In this document: positions 25,471 to 34,669 of the stretch, piece by piece | Position numbering within the stretch: the first letter of the stretch is position 1 | How the letters are laid out: each line of letters opens with the position of its first letter | Assembly: GCF_947494875.1 (NCBI RefSeq) | Contig: NZ_CANLWM010000003.1 | Location: 186,001-250,000 of the forward strand | From: an uncultured Williamsia sp. | GTDB taxonomy: Bacteria; Actinomycetota; Actinomycetes; Mycobacteriales; Mycobacteriaceae | DNA length: 64,000 nucleotides | Direction: 5' to 3' | The notes under the pieces: generated by a model | The model's database searches: none | Told to the model about the DNA's origin: nothing | The model's input: only the letters and a program-made list of their open reading frames with translations | Translations under genes and position numbers: made by a program

Positions 25471-26712
25471 GTGACATCGACCGTCGGACAGATCACCGAT
25501 GAGGCCGTCGACCGACTCCGATCCACGATCGGTGTCGCGGTGCCGCATGTCGCGCCGCCGCACTACCTGTCCCCCAATCACGACGCCTTCCGCCACGTCG
25601 CGGAGAGCTACGGCGACGACAACCCGCTCTGGTGGGACGAGTCATACGCGGCGCAGACCCGATGGCAGGGCGCCATGGCCCCGCCCGCCCTGATCGGTGG
25701 CGACTCGCTCGTTGGCGAGGACGAGGTCACGGAGAAGCCCGACGGCGTCGGCGGCGACCCCTTGCGTGGCGTGCACGCCTTCTACGCCTCGTCCGCGCGG
25801 GAGTGGTGGGCGCCCCTGCGGCCGAACCGACGGGTCCACCGCCGCAACGCCCTCGTCGCCGCGCTCGACAAGTCCAGCTCGTTCGCCGCACGCGCGATCC
25901 ACGAGTGGTCTGCGCAGGTGTTCGCCGATGACGAGGGGGCCATGCTCGCGGGCCAGTACCGCAACATGATCCGGACCGAGCGGACGAAGGCTCGCGCCAC
26001 GAAGAAGTACGAGTCGATCGAGTTGAAGACCTGGTCCGACGACGAGATCGCCGAGATCGATCGCGCCTACGCCGCCGAGTGTCGCCGGGGCGGCACACCG
26101 CGCCTGTGGGAGGACGTCTCCGAGGGGGACACGCTCGGTCCCCTGATCAAGGGCCCCCTGACGGTCACCGACATGGTCTGCTGGCACGTCGGGATGGGCA
26201 CCGGGATGTACCGGGTGCGTCCGCTGCGACTGGCATGGGAGAACCGTCGGCGGATCCCCCGCTTCTACTCCGCGGGCCCCGACAACGTCCCCGACGTGCA
26301 GCAGCGCGTCCACTGGGATCCCACGGCGGCACGCGCGGCCGGCAACCCGACCACCTTCGACTACGGGCGCATGCGGGAGACCTGGCTGATCCACCTCTGC
26401 ACCGACTGGATGGGTGACGACGCCTGGCTGTGGAAGCTCGAGTGCGAGTTCCGCCTGTTCAACTATGTCGGCGACCTGCACACCGTCACCGGGACGGTGA
26501 CCCGCAAGTATCTCGCCGAGGGTGGCCGCCCGGCCGTCGACGTGCGACTCGAGGCCCGCAACCAGCGCGGTGTCGTCACGGCGCCGGGTGAGGCGACGAT
26601 CCTGCTGCCCAGTTCCGAGCACGGACAGGTGCGCCTTCCCGACCCGCCCGGCAACGCGACGTCGCTCGCGGGCGTTCTCGACGCGGTCATCGACGACTTC
26701 GCGGACCGGTGA
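25471..26712 (+). CDS. Double-hotdog MaoC/FAS1-like dehydratase domain protein
   Basis: A 413-residue protein with two hotdog halves. The N-terminal half resembles the FAS1-like dehydratase (MaoC_dehydrat_N) domain, with YGDDNPLWWDESYA and PPALIGG. A long middle segment leads to a C-terminal MaoC-like region with GPLTVTDMVCWHVGMGTG. The size suits actinobacterial double-domain (R)-hydratases acting on bulky acyl-CoAs. A convincing D-x4-H hydratase motif is not obvious in the C-terminal half, so catalysis is inferred. AGGAGG precedes the GTG start. It is the first gene of a five-gene operon in which every junction overlaps. Confidence 0.8.
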   Translation: MTSTVGQITDEAVDRLRSTIGVAVPHVAPPHYLSPNHDAFRHVAESYGDDNPLWWDESYAAQTRWQGAMAPPALIGGDSLVGEDEVTEKPDGVGGDPLRGVHAFYASSAREWWAPLRPNRRVHRRNALVAALDKSSSFAARAIHEWSAQVFADDEGAMLAGQYRNMIRTERTKARATKKYESIELKTWSDDEIAEIDRAYAAECRRGGTPRLWEDVSEGDTLGPLIKGPLTVTDMVCWHVGMGTGMYRVRPLRLAWENRRRIPRFYSAGPDNVPDVQQRVHWDPTAARAAGNPTTFDYGRMRETWLIHLCTDWMGDDAWLWKLECEFRLFNYVGDLHTVTGTVTRKYLAEGGRPAVDVRLEARNQRGVVTAPGEATILLPSSEHGQVRLPDPPGNATSLAGVLDAVIDDFADR

Positions 26713-27524
26713 GGGACATGGGCTACCAGAGCGCCGAAGGCCTCGTCGCCGACCGGGACGGAGCCGTGCTGCGCCTGTCGCTCGACCGTCCGGACCGTCG
26801 CAACGCGGTGAGCGACGCGATGCTCGAGGCGATGATCGACGACCTCGTCACCGCGAACAGCGACGAGGACGTTCGCGTCATCGTGATCGACTCCACGGGA
26901 GACGATTTCTGCTCCGGTGCCGACCTCATCGCGCGCAACGCCAAGTCCGACCGCAAACCCCGGGTCGGGTCGACGCAGCGTCGCATGCCGAGCAAGGCCA
27001 ACCGGCTGATCCCTCTGCTGACCCAGACACAGGTGCCCGTGGTCACCGTCGTCCGCGGCTGGGCAGCCGGACTGGGCTTCCACATCGCGCTCGCCTCGGA
27101 CTTCTGCATCGCCGCCGACGACAGCCGTTTCTGGGAACCGTTCATGGCCCGGGGGTTCACCCCCGACAGCGGGGCGGCGTGGCTGCTCCCCCGCCTGATC
27201 GGTCTGGTCCGCACGCGGCAGCTGCTGATGTTGGGCGAGGAGATCGACGGTGCGACGGCCGCCGACTGGGGGATCATCCACCGTTCGGTCCCCGCCGGTG
27301 TTCTCGACTCCGCGGCAACCGAACTCGTCGACGGCCTGGCGGCCGCACCGACCGTCGCACTCGGACTGACCAAGTGGTTGCTGCACACCGGCGGTGGCCT
27401 CGATCTCGAACGCCACCTCCACAACGAGGCCATGGCGCTCGAGTTGTCGAGTCGCAGTGATGATTTCAAGGAAGGGCTCGCCGCCTTCCGGGAGAAGCGG
27501 GCAACGGGGTTCCAGGGACGATGA
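26709..27524 (+). CDS. Enoyl-CoA hydratase/isomerase family protein
   Basis: A 271-residue crotonase: VLRLSLDRPDRRNAVSDAM, FCSGADLIARNAKSD and VTVVRGWAAGLGFHIALASD form the CoA and oxyanion pocket, followed by RGFTPDSGAAWLLPRLIGL. The place of the second catalytic Glu reads Asp-Ser-Gly (PDSGA), so it may be an isomerase or altered member rather than a classic hydratase. The start GTG overlaps the previous stop (GTGA); ATG 26718 is an alternative. It ends in an ATGA overlap with the acyl-CoA dehydrogenase. Confidence 0.88.
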   Translation: MRDMGYQSAEGLVADRDGAVLRLSLDRPDRRNAVSDAMLEAMIDDLVTANSDEDVRVIVIDSTGDDFCSGADLIARNAKSDRKPRVGSTQRRMPSKANRLIPLLTQTQVPVVTVVRGWAAGLGFHIALASDFCIAADDSRFWEPFMARGFTPDSGAAWLLPRLIGLVRTRQLLMLGEEIDGATAADWGIIHRSVPAGVLDSAATELVDGLAAAPTVALGLTKWLLHTGGGLDLERHLHNEAMALELSSRSDDFKEGLAAFREKRATGFQGR

Positions 27525-28768
27525 CCAGGGTCGAGATCACCGAACAGAGCACGCCCGACGAGGTCGTGGAGGTGGTCCGCGCCTGGGTGGCCGACGCCGT
27601 CCCCGGTACCTGGCGCGAGGCCGCGGCGCAGGGACGCGACGCCCTGCGACGCGTCCGGTCCCGGGAGGACTACGAGAAGTGGTACCCCGCGTTCGGCGAC
27701 TCCGGGCTCGTCGTCCCCACCTGGCGATACGAGCACGGCGGCCTGGGCGTCTCGGCCGATGTCGCCCGCGTCATCGATCGCGAACTGCGGCCGCTCAACC
27801 TCCGTCGTCTGAACCCGCTCGGCCTGCACAATGCCGCGGCCGCCCTGTTCGCGCACGGGACCGAGGAGCAGCGCCGACGGTTCCTGCCCCCGATGGTGCG
27901 CAACGACGAGAAGTGGTGCCAGCTCTTCAGCGAGCCCGGTGCCGGCAGCGATCTGGCGTCCCTGGCCACGAAGGCCGTCAGGTCCGGTGACGAGTGGATC
28001 GTCACCGGCCAGAAGGTGTGGACCACCTGGGCCCACGTGTCCGACTTCGCGATCCTGCTGGCCCGCACCGATCCCGATCAGCCCAAACACAAGGGCATGA
28101 CGTACTTCCTGCTCGATCTCCATCAGCCCGGGGTCGACGTGCGACCGCTGCGGCAGATCACCGGTGACTCCGAGTTCAACGAGGTCTTCCTCGACGGCGC
28201 CCGTATCCCCGACGCGCACCGGGTCGGCGAGGCCGGCGACGGGTGGCGGGTGAGCGCGTCGACCCTGTCCAGCGAGCGTCAGATGGTCTCGAGCTCGGGT
28301 TCCGGAGGCGCGGGACGGCTCGGCGGGTCGGGCGCCGACTCCCTCATCGCGACGGCGCGGCGTACCGGACGCTGGGACGACCCGCTCGTCCGGCGGGATG
28401 TGATGCGCCTGTGGGCGCAGGAGCAGCTCGCGGAGTGGACGAACGATCGCATCCGCGCGACGGTCGCGGCCGGGGGATCCCCGGGCGCGGCGTCCTCGAT
28501 CGGCAAGGTGCACCAGGCCACGCTGAACCAGCGGATCCAGGACCTGACCGTCGAGCTCATCGGCGCCGACGCGCTCGCGTGGGAACGCACCGACGACCCC
28601 GACCACCTGCCCCGCGAGGTGCGCGGCATGCTCCGGAGCCGCGCCAACACCACCGAGGGCGGCACCAGCGACATCAACAAGAACATCCTGGGCGAGCGGG
28701 TCCTGCGCCTCCCCCGGGAACCAGACCCGTACAAGGGCGTCCCCTGGAAGGACATCCCGCGGTCATGA
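27521..28768 (+). CDS. Acyl-CoA dehydrogenase
   Basis: The 415-residue flavoprotein would oxidise an acyl-CoA to the 2-enoyl-CoA. It has CQLFSEPGAGSDLASL and WIVTGQKVWTTWAH, the FAD-binding central strands, then GLxxERxxx-like ASTLSSERQMVSS. The C-terminal motif NTTEGGTSDINKNILGERVL keeps a Glu at the place of the catalytic base in medium-chain enzymes, so this subunit may be catalytically complete alone. ATGA overlaps join it to both neighbours. Confidence 0.9.
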   Translation: MTRVEITEQSTPDEVVEVVRAWVADAVPGTWREAAAQGRDALRRVRSREDYEKWYPAFGDSGLVVPTWRYEHGGLGVSADVARVIDRELRPLNLRRLNPLGLHNAAAALFAHGTEEQRRRFLPPMVRNDEKWCQLFSEPGAGSDLASLATKAVRSGDEWIVTGQKVWTTWAHVSDFAILLARTDPDQPKHKGMTYFLLDLHQPGVDVRPLRQITGDSEFNEVFLDGARIPDAHRVGEAGDGWRVSASTLSSERQMVSSSGSGGAGRLGGSGADSLIATARRTGRWDDPLVRRDVMRLWAQEQLAEWTNDRIRATVAAGGSPGAASSIGKVHQATLNQRIQDLTVELIGADALAWERTDDPDHLPREVRGMLRSRANTTEGGTSDINKNILGERVLRLPREPDPYKGVPWKDIPRS

Positions 28769-30414
28769 TGTCGTTCCAGCGACTGATCGTGTCGGTCGAC
28801 GAGGGCGTCGGATGGCTCACCCTGAATCGACCGGACTCGGGGAACGCCTTCGACAACACGATGCTCGACGAGCTCGAGATCGCCTGGACACAACTCGACG
28901 CCGACCCCGAGGTGCGTGCGATCGTCGTCACCGGCGCCGGCCGACAGTTCTGTACGGGCATGGACGTCGTGCAGGTGTCTCGCGACCGTGACGCCATGCG
29001 GCGACACTCGCGCCGGACCCGCGACGCGCAGCTGCGCATCTCGTCGTGGCACTGCGGTGTGTGGAAACCGGTGATCGCGGCCGTCAACGGGGTCGTCGCA
29101 GGCGGCGGGCTGCACCTCGTCGTCGACGCCGACATCGTGATCGCCTCCAGCGCGGCGTCGTTCGTGGATCCCCACGTCTCGGTCGGCCAGGCGGTCGCCT
29201 ACGAGGCGATCACGATGCTGCGGAAGTCGCCGATGGAGGCCACCACACGGATGGCCCTGGTCGGTCGGGCCGAGCGGATCAGCGCGCAGCGGGCGTTCGA
29301 CCTCGGCGTCGTCGGCGAGGTGGTCCACCCCGACGACCTGTGTCACGCCGCGCACCGCACCGCGCTCGCCGTGGCCGCGAACCCGCCGTCGGCGGTCCGT
29401 GCATCGAAACGCGCCCTGTGGCGGGCTCTGGAGGTGGGGACGACGCAGGCACTCACCGAGGCCGCCGACACCATCCGCGCCCGTGTGGAGTCCGCGGACC
29501 GACACCACAGCGTGACGACCCGCATCCGTGAGCGTGCAGGCATCGCCACGGTGCCGAGAACACCTGTCTCACAACCGTCCCCGCCCGAGAGGACCCTGTC
29601 GATGGACTCCGACGCCCCCTACGAGCGCCTGATCGTCGAGCGTCGCGGCCCCGTGGGCTGGATCATCAACAACCGGCCCGAACGACTGAACGCCTACGAC
29701 GCCACGATGCGCGCCGAGTTCCCCCGCGCGTGGCGCGAACTCGACGACGACCCCGACGTGCGGGTCATCGTGCACACCGGCAACGGACGCGCGTTCATGG
29801 CCGGCGCGGACGTCGACGAACTCGACGGTGAGTCCGTCCAGGAGTTCGCCGACACCATGGCGAACCTCGATCTACGCCTGACCGCGTGGCACATGCGGGT
29901 CGGGAAGCCGGTCATCGTCGCGGTGAACGGTGTCTGCGCCGGCGGCGGGCTGCACTGGGTGGCCGACGCCGACATCGTGATGGCCGCGCGGACCGCGTCC
30001 TTCGTCGACCCGCACGTCTCGATCGGTCAGGTCAGTGCCCTCGAGACGATCGCCCTCATGCGCAAGGTCCCCGCGGAGGCGGTGTTGCGCATGGCCCTAG
30101 TCGGCAGCGGCGAGCGCCTCAGCGCGGAACGTGCCCACCAGATCGGCATGGTGGGACAGCTGGTCGACACACCCGAGGAACTGCGCGAGGCGGCGCAGGA
30201 ACTGGGCGAGAAGATCGCCCGCAACTCCCCCAGCGCGATGCGGGCCACCAAGCGAGCGTTGTGGGGTGCGCTCGAGGAGGGCCTGACCGATGCCTGTCGG
30301 ACCGGGGCACGCCATCTGACGTCGATGTGGGGACATCCCGATCAGGACGAGGGACCCAAGGCGTTCGCCGAGAAGCGGGAGCCGGTGTGGCTACCCGCGG
30401 AGAGGGAGTCATGA
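28765..30414 (+). CDS. Tandem enoyl-CoA hydratase fusion (two crotonase domains)
   Basis: One uninterrupted frame of 549 residues holds two full crotonase domains, about residues 1-265 and 280-549, that are clearly paralogous: both have AAVNG/VAVNG-V-x-AGGGLH, ADIV, SFVDPHVS(V/I)GQ, and ASKRALWRALE or ATKRALWGALE. In each the PEI-Glu position is His (DPH), while a Glu occurs in the next segment (YEAITML, LETIALM), so the chemistry may not be simple hydration. The Pro/Ser-rich linker (about residues 260-278) looks like translated spacer; GAGAGG and an in-frame ATG at 29602 remain within it and could give the second domain separately. The start overlaps the dehydrogenase stop, and the end overlaps the synthetase (ATGA). 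Confidence 0.85.
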   Translation: MMSFQRLIVSVDEGVGWLTLNRPDSGNAFDNTMLDELEIAWTQLDADPEVRAIVVTGAGRQFCTGMDVVQVSRDRDAMRRHSRRTRDAQLRISSWHCGVWKPVIAAVNGVVAGGGLHLVVDADIVIASSAASFVDPHVSVGQAVAYEAITMLRKSPMEATTRMALVGRAERISAQRAFDLGVVGEVVHPDDLCHAAHRTALAVAANPPSAVRASKRALWRALEVGTTQALTEAADTIRARVESADRHHSVTTRIRERAGIATVPRTPVSQPSPPERTLSMDSDAPYERLIVERRGPVGWIINNRPERLNAYDATMRAEFPRAWRELDDDPDVRVIVHTGNGRAFMAGADVDELDGESVQEFADTMANLDLRLTAWHMRVGKPVIVAVNGVCAGGGLHWVADADIVMAARTASFVDPHVSIGQVSALETIALMRKVPAEAVLRMALVGSGERLSAERAHQIGMVGQLVDTPEELREAAQELGEKIARNSPSAMRATKRALWGALEEGLTDACRTGARHLTSMWGHPDQDEGPKAFAEKREPVWLPAERES

Positions 30415-31883
30415 CACTCGCCGACCTGCTCGACAACGGCCCCACCGAGCCGGTGCACCTTGTCGACCGGACGGTGCCGCGCGACGAGTTGACGGCGTTG
30501 CGCGACGAGATCGCCGTCGCGCTCACCGGTCTCGACATGCAAAGCGGGCACATCGCGGCGGTCATGCTGGGCAACACCTCCTCGACCATCGCCACGCTCT
30601 TCGGTGTCTGGTCCGCGAGAGGGGTCTACGCCCCGCTGAACCCACGGGCCGCCGACCCCGAGATCACCTCGCAGCTCGAGACCCTGGGCCCGCTGGTCGT
30701 GATCACCGACGCCGCGCTCGCGCCTCGATTCGACGTGCACCGGGCGGCCGGGCTGCATCTCGTCGTCGTCGACGGCGACACGGTCACCGCCCACCCGTCC
30801 GACGCGGCGACGCCCGCCCCGCCGCGGTTCGACGACGACGTGGCGTTGCTGCAGTTCACCTCCGGGACGACGGGCCGTCCGAAGCCCGTGCCACTGCGAC
30901 ACTCCACGGTCCTCGATCTCGTCGACCGTCTGCAGGCCCGCCTGCGGGGTCGGAAGTCGGGTGAGAAGTCGTCCGCACCGAGCACACCGATGCCGAACCT
31001 CGTGCCGCTCTCCCTGTCGCTGTGGGCGGGTATCTATCAGGTCATCTTCGCGTTCCGTGCGGGCGCGGGCGTGGTGCTCATGGACCGGTTCGAGCCGGTC
31101 GAGTTCGCGACGCTGGTGCGGCGCCACGGCATCCGCTCGACGGTGCTGCCGCCGGCGGCTCTCACCATGACGGTGCAGTCCGAGGAGGTCACCGATCTCG
31201 CGCCGCTGCGGATCGTGCGCAGCATCACCGCGCCGCTGTCCCCGGTGGTCGCCCGGCGCTTCTACGAGAAGTTCGGCGTGATGGTCCTGAACTCCTACGG
31301 CCAGACCGAGCTCGGTGGCGAGGTCGTGGGGTGGTCGGCTGCGGACTCCCGAGAGTTCGGTGCGGACAAGATCGGGTCGGTCGGACGGCCGCTCCCCGGT
31401 ATCGAGGTGCGGATCGACGAGGGCGAGGTCGTGGTGCGGACACCGAGCACCGCTGCGGGACGGGTGGACTCGTCTTTGCTCGACCGCCTCGCCGAGGGCG
31501 GCTGGTTCCACACCGGGGATCTCGGATGGCTCGACGAGGATGGCTTCCTGTGGCTCGACGGACGCGTGTCGGACATGATCAACCGGGGCGGACTCAAGGT
31601 GTTCCCCGGTGTGGTCGAGGACGTCCTGCTCGCCTGTGACGGTGTCGCGGACGCCGCCGTGGTGGGGGTGCCCGACGAGCGGGTCGGCGAACTGCCCTGG
31701 GGCTTCGTGGTGCGGTCGACCGCCGATGTCGACGAGGCCGCCGTCACGCAGTGGTGCCGCGACCACCTCACCCCCTACCGGGTGCCTGCCCGACTGGTCT
31801 TCGTCGACGAGTTGCCCCGCAACGACGTCGGCAAGGTCCTCAAACGCGAGCTGTCCGCGCTGGCGGAGACGATGCTGGCCTGA
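30411..31883 (+). CDS. Acyl-CoA synthetase (FadD-like, ANL family)
   Basis: The 490-residue ligase has LLQFTSGTTGRPKPVPLRH, LNSYGQTELGGE, LDGRVSDMINRGGLKV and the C-terminal RNDVGKVLKREL. It is the last gene of the 25471-31883 operon, joined by ATGA to the crotonase fusion, with GAGAGGGAG before its start. The operon content (hotdog, crotonases, dehydrogenase, synthetase) is a complete beta-oxidation set, so it probably activates that pathway's acid. It is convergent with another synthetase, 15 bases away. Confidence 0.9.
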   Translation: MTLADLLDNGPTEPVHLVDRTVPRDELTALRDEIAVALTGLDMQSGHIAAVMLGNTSSTIATLFGVWSARGVYAPLNPRAADPEITSQLETLGPLVVITDAALAPRFDVHRAAGLHLVVVDGDTVTAHPSDAATPAPPRFDDDVALLQFTSGTTGRPKPVPLRHSTVLDLVDRLQARLRGRKSGEKSSAPSTPMPNLVPLSLSLWAGIYQVIFAFRAGAGVVLMDRFEPVEFATLVRRHGIRSTVLPPAALTMTVQSEEVTDLAPLRIVRSITAPLSPVVARRFYEKFGVMVLNSYGQTELGGEVVGWSAADSREFGADKIGSVGRPLPGIEVRIDEGEVVVRTPSTAAGRVDSSLLDRLAEGGWFHTGDLGWLDEDGFLWLDGRVSDMINRGGLKVFPGVVEDVLLACDGVADAAVVGVPDERVGELPWGFVVRSTADVDEAAVTQWCRDHLTPYRVPARLVFVDELPRNDVGKVLKRELSALAETMLA

Positions 31884-31898
31884 GAGACGTCGGCGGCG

Positions 31899-33452
31899 TC
31901 AGGGGGTCGGTGCCGGCGCCGCGAGGTCGGACCGCAGGACGGTCTTGAGGACCTTGCCCGACGGGTTGCGCGGCAACGCCTCCACGATGCGCACCTCGTC
32001 GGGATGCTTGTGCCGGGACAGACCTGCCTGGGTGCAGTGTCGTCGGAGGTCGTCGAGAGTCGGTGGGTCGTCGGGGCGGTCGGGCACCACGACGGCGCAG
32101 ACACGCTCCCCCATCCGCACGTCGGGCAGCCCGACCACGGCGACGTCGGACACCGACGGGTGCCCTGCCACCACCTCCTCGACCTCGCGCGCCGAGATCG
32201 TCTCGGCGTTGCGGAGGATCGCGTCCTTGATACGCCCGGTGACGACGACGTTGCCGTCGGCGTCGATCCGTCCGAGGTCGCCCGTGCAGAACCACCCGTC
32301 CTCGTCGAACGCCGCCTTGTCGAGGGAAGCGTCGACGTATCCCTGGAAGCACTGCGGGCCCCGCAGTCGGAGCTCACCCTCGTGTCCGGGGTCGACGTCG
32401 AGACCGTCGGCACCCACGACCCGCACGCGGACGCCGGACACCGGCCTGCCCGCGGTGTGGTCCAGCACGTCCAGCGGTGCGTCGGGAGTGGCCGACGCCG
32501 CGACGGGGAACTCGGTGAGCCCCCACGCATTCGCGACGCCGGGAACGCCGAGGTGGCGCCGGATCTGTGCGGACAACGCGGTGGTCACAGGTGCCCCGCC
32601 CCCGACGCATCCGCGGAGGTCGGGGAAGAGCCGGTGGTCGGGGTCGGCCTTCTGCGCCTGGACGAACGCGTGGAAGAACGGCGTCGCGCTGCCGAGCAGC
32701 GTCGGGCGGTGCCGTGCCATGGCCACCGGCGTCGCCACGGGGTCGAAGGTGTCGAAGAGGACCAGCTGCATCCCCGTCCGCAGTGAGGCCGCCAGCATCG
32801 ACGCCCCGCCGATGTGCGACACGGGGAACGCGACCGGGTTCACGTCGGCGCTGCTCGCCCCGACCATCTCGACGATCCCGGTGGTGCTGGCGATGATCGA
32901 GTCATCCGTGTGCCGAGCGCCTTTCGGGTCCGAGGTCGTCCCCGAGGTGTAGAAGACCCATCGCACGTCGCCGCCCGTACCCCCGCACGGGGTGTCGAGC
33001 CGGGCGTCGGGGTCGAGGTCGATCCGCAGCCGCGAGGAGATGGGCGGGGTCTCTACGTCGAGCGCGATGATGCGGGGCGCCGGCGTGTCCGTGACCGACT
33101 CGACGAGGGCGACGTGGTCGACCCCGCGCCACGACGTCGGGACGATCACCGTCGCCGGTGACAGCTCGCGCATGGCCACCGCGAGTTCGCGTTCCCGCCA
33201 GATCGGCAGAATCGGGTTCTGCACGGCGCCGATCCGCGTCAACGCGGTCATGACGACCATCGTCTCGAGGCAGGTGGGCAGTTGCCACGACACCGTCGAG
33301 CCGGGTGCGACGCCGAGGTCGGCCAACCACCGTGCGGTCGCCTCCGCGAGGTCACGGAGTTCGCCGCACGTGAGACCTCTCCCGTGGTCGTCGGTCAGTA
33401 CGACGGCGTCCGGGGTGCGGTCCGCGGCGTCGACGAGCAGATCCCAGTACAT
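31899..33452 (-). CDS. Acyl-CoA synthetase (FadD-like, ANL family)
   Basis: The 517-residue ligase has WVFYTSGTTSDPKGARHTDD, ANAWGLTEFPV, VTGRIKDAILRNAETI and RNPSGKVLKTVL. The start ATG 33452 lies 14 bases after the stop of the acyl-CoA dehydrogenase; the upstream extension in frame is not supported. It is the last gene of the minus-strand operon amidohydrolase, dehydrogenase beta-type, dehydrogenase alpha-type, synthetase (36826 to 31899). Confidence 0.9.
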   Translation of the reverse strand: MYWDLLVDAADRTPDAVVLTDDHGRGLTCGELRDLAEATARWLADLGVAPGSTVSWQLPTCLETMVVMTALTRIGAVQNPILPIWRERELAVAMRELSPATVIVPTSWRGVDHVALVESVTDTPAPRIIALDVETPPISSRLRIDLDPDARLDTPCGGTGGDVRWVFYTSGTTSDPKGARHTDDSIIASTTGIVEMVGASSADVNPVAFPVSHIGGASMLAASLRTGMQLVLFDTFDPVATPVAMARHRPTLLGSATPFFHAFVQAQKADPDHRLFPDLRGCVGGGAPVTTALSAQIRRHLGVPGVANAWGLTEFPVAASATPDAPLDVLDHTAGRPVSGVRVRVVGADGLDVDPGHEGELRLRGPQCFQGYVDASLDKAAFDEDGWFCTGDLGRIDADGNVVVTGRIKDAILRNAETISAREVEEVVAGHPSVSDVAVVGLPDVRMGERVCAVVVPDRPDDPPTLDDLRRHCTQAGLSRHKHPDEVRIVEALPRNPSGKVLKTVLRSDLAAPAPTP

Positions 33453-33466
33453 CGGTCCCCCACCGA

Positions 33467-34669
33467 TCAGGCGGACGGAAGTCGCAACCGTCGCTTGGAC
33501 AGGATGTTCCTCATCATTTCCGAGCTGCCGCCCGAGACCGTGTAGGCCCGGGACCACAACCAGCACTCGCGGAGTCGTCGACGTGCCTCGCGGAGGGCGT
33601 CGTCGTCGCGTCCACCGCATTCGACGGCCGCGGAGAGCTGCGTCCCGTGGGCCGAGAGCCGGTGATAGGTGTCGGCGAAGCTCAGCTTGGCGATCGACGA
33701 GTCGCCGGGTTCGTCGTTGCCGGCCAGCATCTGCTCGACGTGGTCGTCGATGAAGGCCTTGGCGGCCTCGACCTCACACGCGAACGTGGCCAGCCGGTGC
33801 CGGATGTCGGCGCTCTCGATCGCGGGCCGACCGTCGATGTCGCCGAGCCGCGCGACGGTGACGAGATCCTCCACGAGGAGTTCGAGCAGGATCACGTTGC
33901 CGCCGATGCCGAACCGTTCGAAGTCCAGGCCGGCCATGATCACCGACCACCCCGACCCGACGTCGCCGACGACCGCGTCGGGACCGACACGGACGTCGTC
34001 GAGCACCACCTCGTTGACCTCGTGCGCGCCGCCGATGGTGCGGATCGCACGCGCCTGCACCCCCGGGGAGCGCATGGGCACGACGAAGACGGTCAGGCCC
34101 TTGTGCCGCCGCGAGTCGGGGTCGGTCCGGACGAGCGCGAGACCCTTGTCGGCCCAGTGCCCGTCGGTGATCCAGAGCTTCGCGCCGGAGATGATCCAGT
34201 CGCCGTCGGGTTGACGGACCCCGCGCGTCCGCACGGCTGCGATGTCGCTGCCGGCGTCCGGCTCGCTGAGGAGCTGGCACCAGACGTCCTCGGACCTACG
34301 GATGGGCGGCAGGTGGGTGCGCTTCTGCTCCTCGGTGCCGAAGTGCAGGATCACGTGGGCGGCGAGGTTGACCTGGTCGACCGGTCGCGGCGCCCGGGCG
34401 CGCACGATCTCCTCGGCCACGATGCGGTCGCGTAGGGGATGGTGGTCGGGGTCGCCACCGTGTTCCACCGGCCAGTCGGCGCCGATCAACTTCTCGGCGA
34501 ACAGCAGGGCGAACCACTGCCGCAGCATGGCCTCCTGCTCGGCGTTCTCCGGTGCGCGGTGCCCCTCGCGCGCGACGATGGCGGGCGCGTTCGCGGCGAC
34601 GAAATCGCGGACGCGTTCCCGGAACTCGGTGAGCTGCTCGACGGACGGCCGCGACAGGGTGGTCACCAT
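33467..34669 (-). CDS. Acyl-CoA dehydrogenase, FAD-binding (alpha-type) subunit
   Basis: The 400-residue protein has the flavin and substrate segments CQLLSEPDAGSDIAAVRTRG and WIISGAKLWITDGHW, and GGAHEVNEVVLDDVRV. At the C terminus TVSGGSSEMMRNILSKRRL replaces the Y-E-G catalytic motif with V-S-G. Heteromeric alpha2beta2 steroid-type dehydrogenases pair such a subunit with a shorter one, and the 320-residue neighbour is a fitting partner. ATG 34669 overlaps the neighbour's stop; GTG 34666 is the alternative. Confidence 0.88.
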   Translation of the reverse strand: MVTTLSRPSVEQLTEFRERVRDFVAANAPAIVAREGHRAPENAEQEAMLRQWFALLFAEKLIGADWPVEHGGDPDHHPLRDRIVAEEIVRARAPRPVDQVNLAAHVILHFGTEEQKRTHLPPIRRSEDVWCQLLSEPDAGSDIAAVRTRGVRQPDGDWIISGAKLWITDGHWADKGLALVRTDPDSRRHKGLTVFVVPMRSPGVQARAIRTIGGAHEVNEVVLDDVRVGPDAVVGDVGSGWSVIMAGLDFERFGIGGNVILLELLVEDLVTVARLGDIDGRPAIESADIRHRLATFACEVEAAKAFIDDHVEQMLAGNDEPGDSSIAKLSFADTYHRLSAHGTQLSAAVECGGRDDDALREARRRLRECWLWSRAYTVSGGSSEMMRNILSKRRLRLPSA

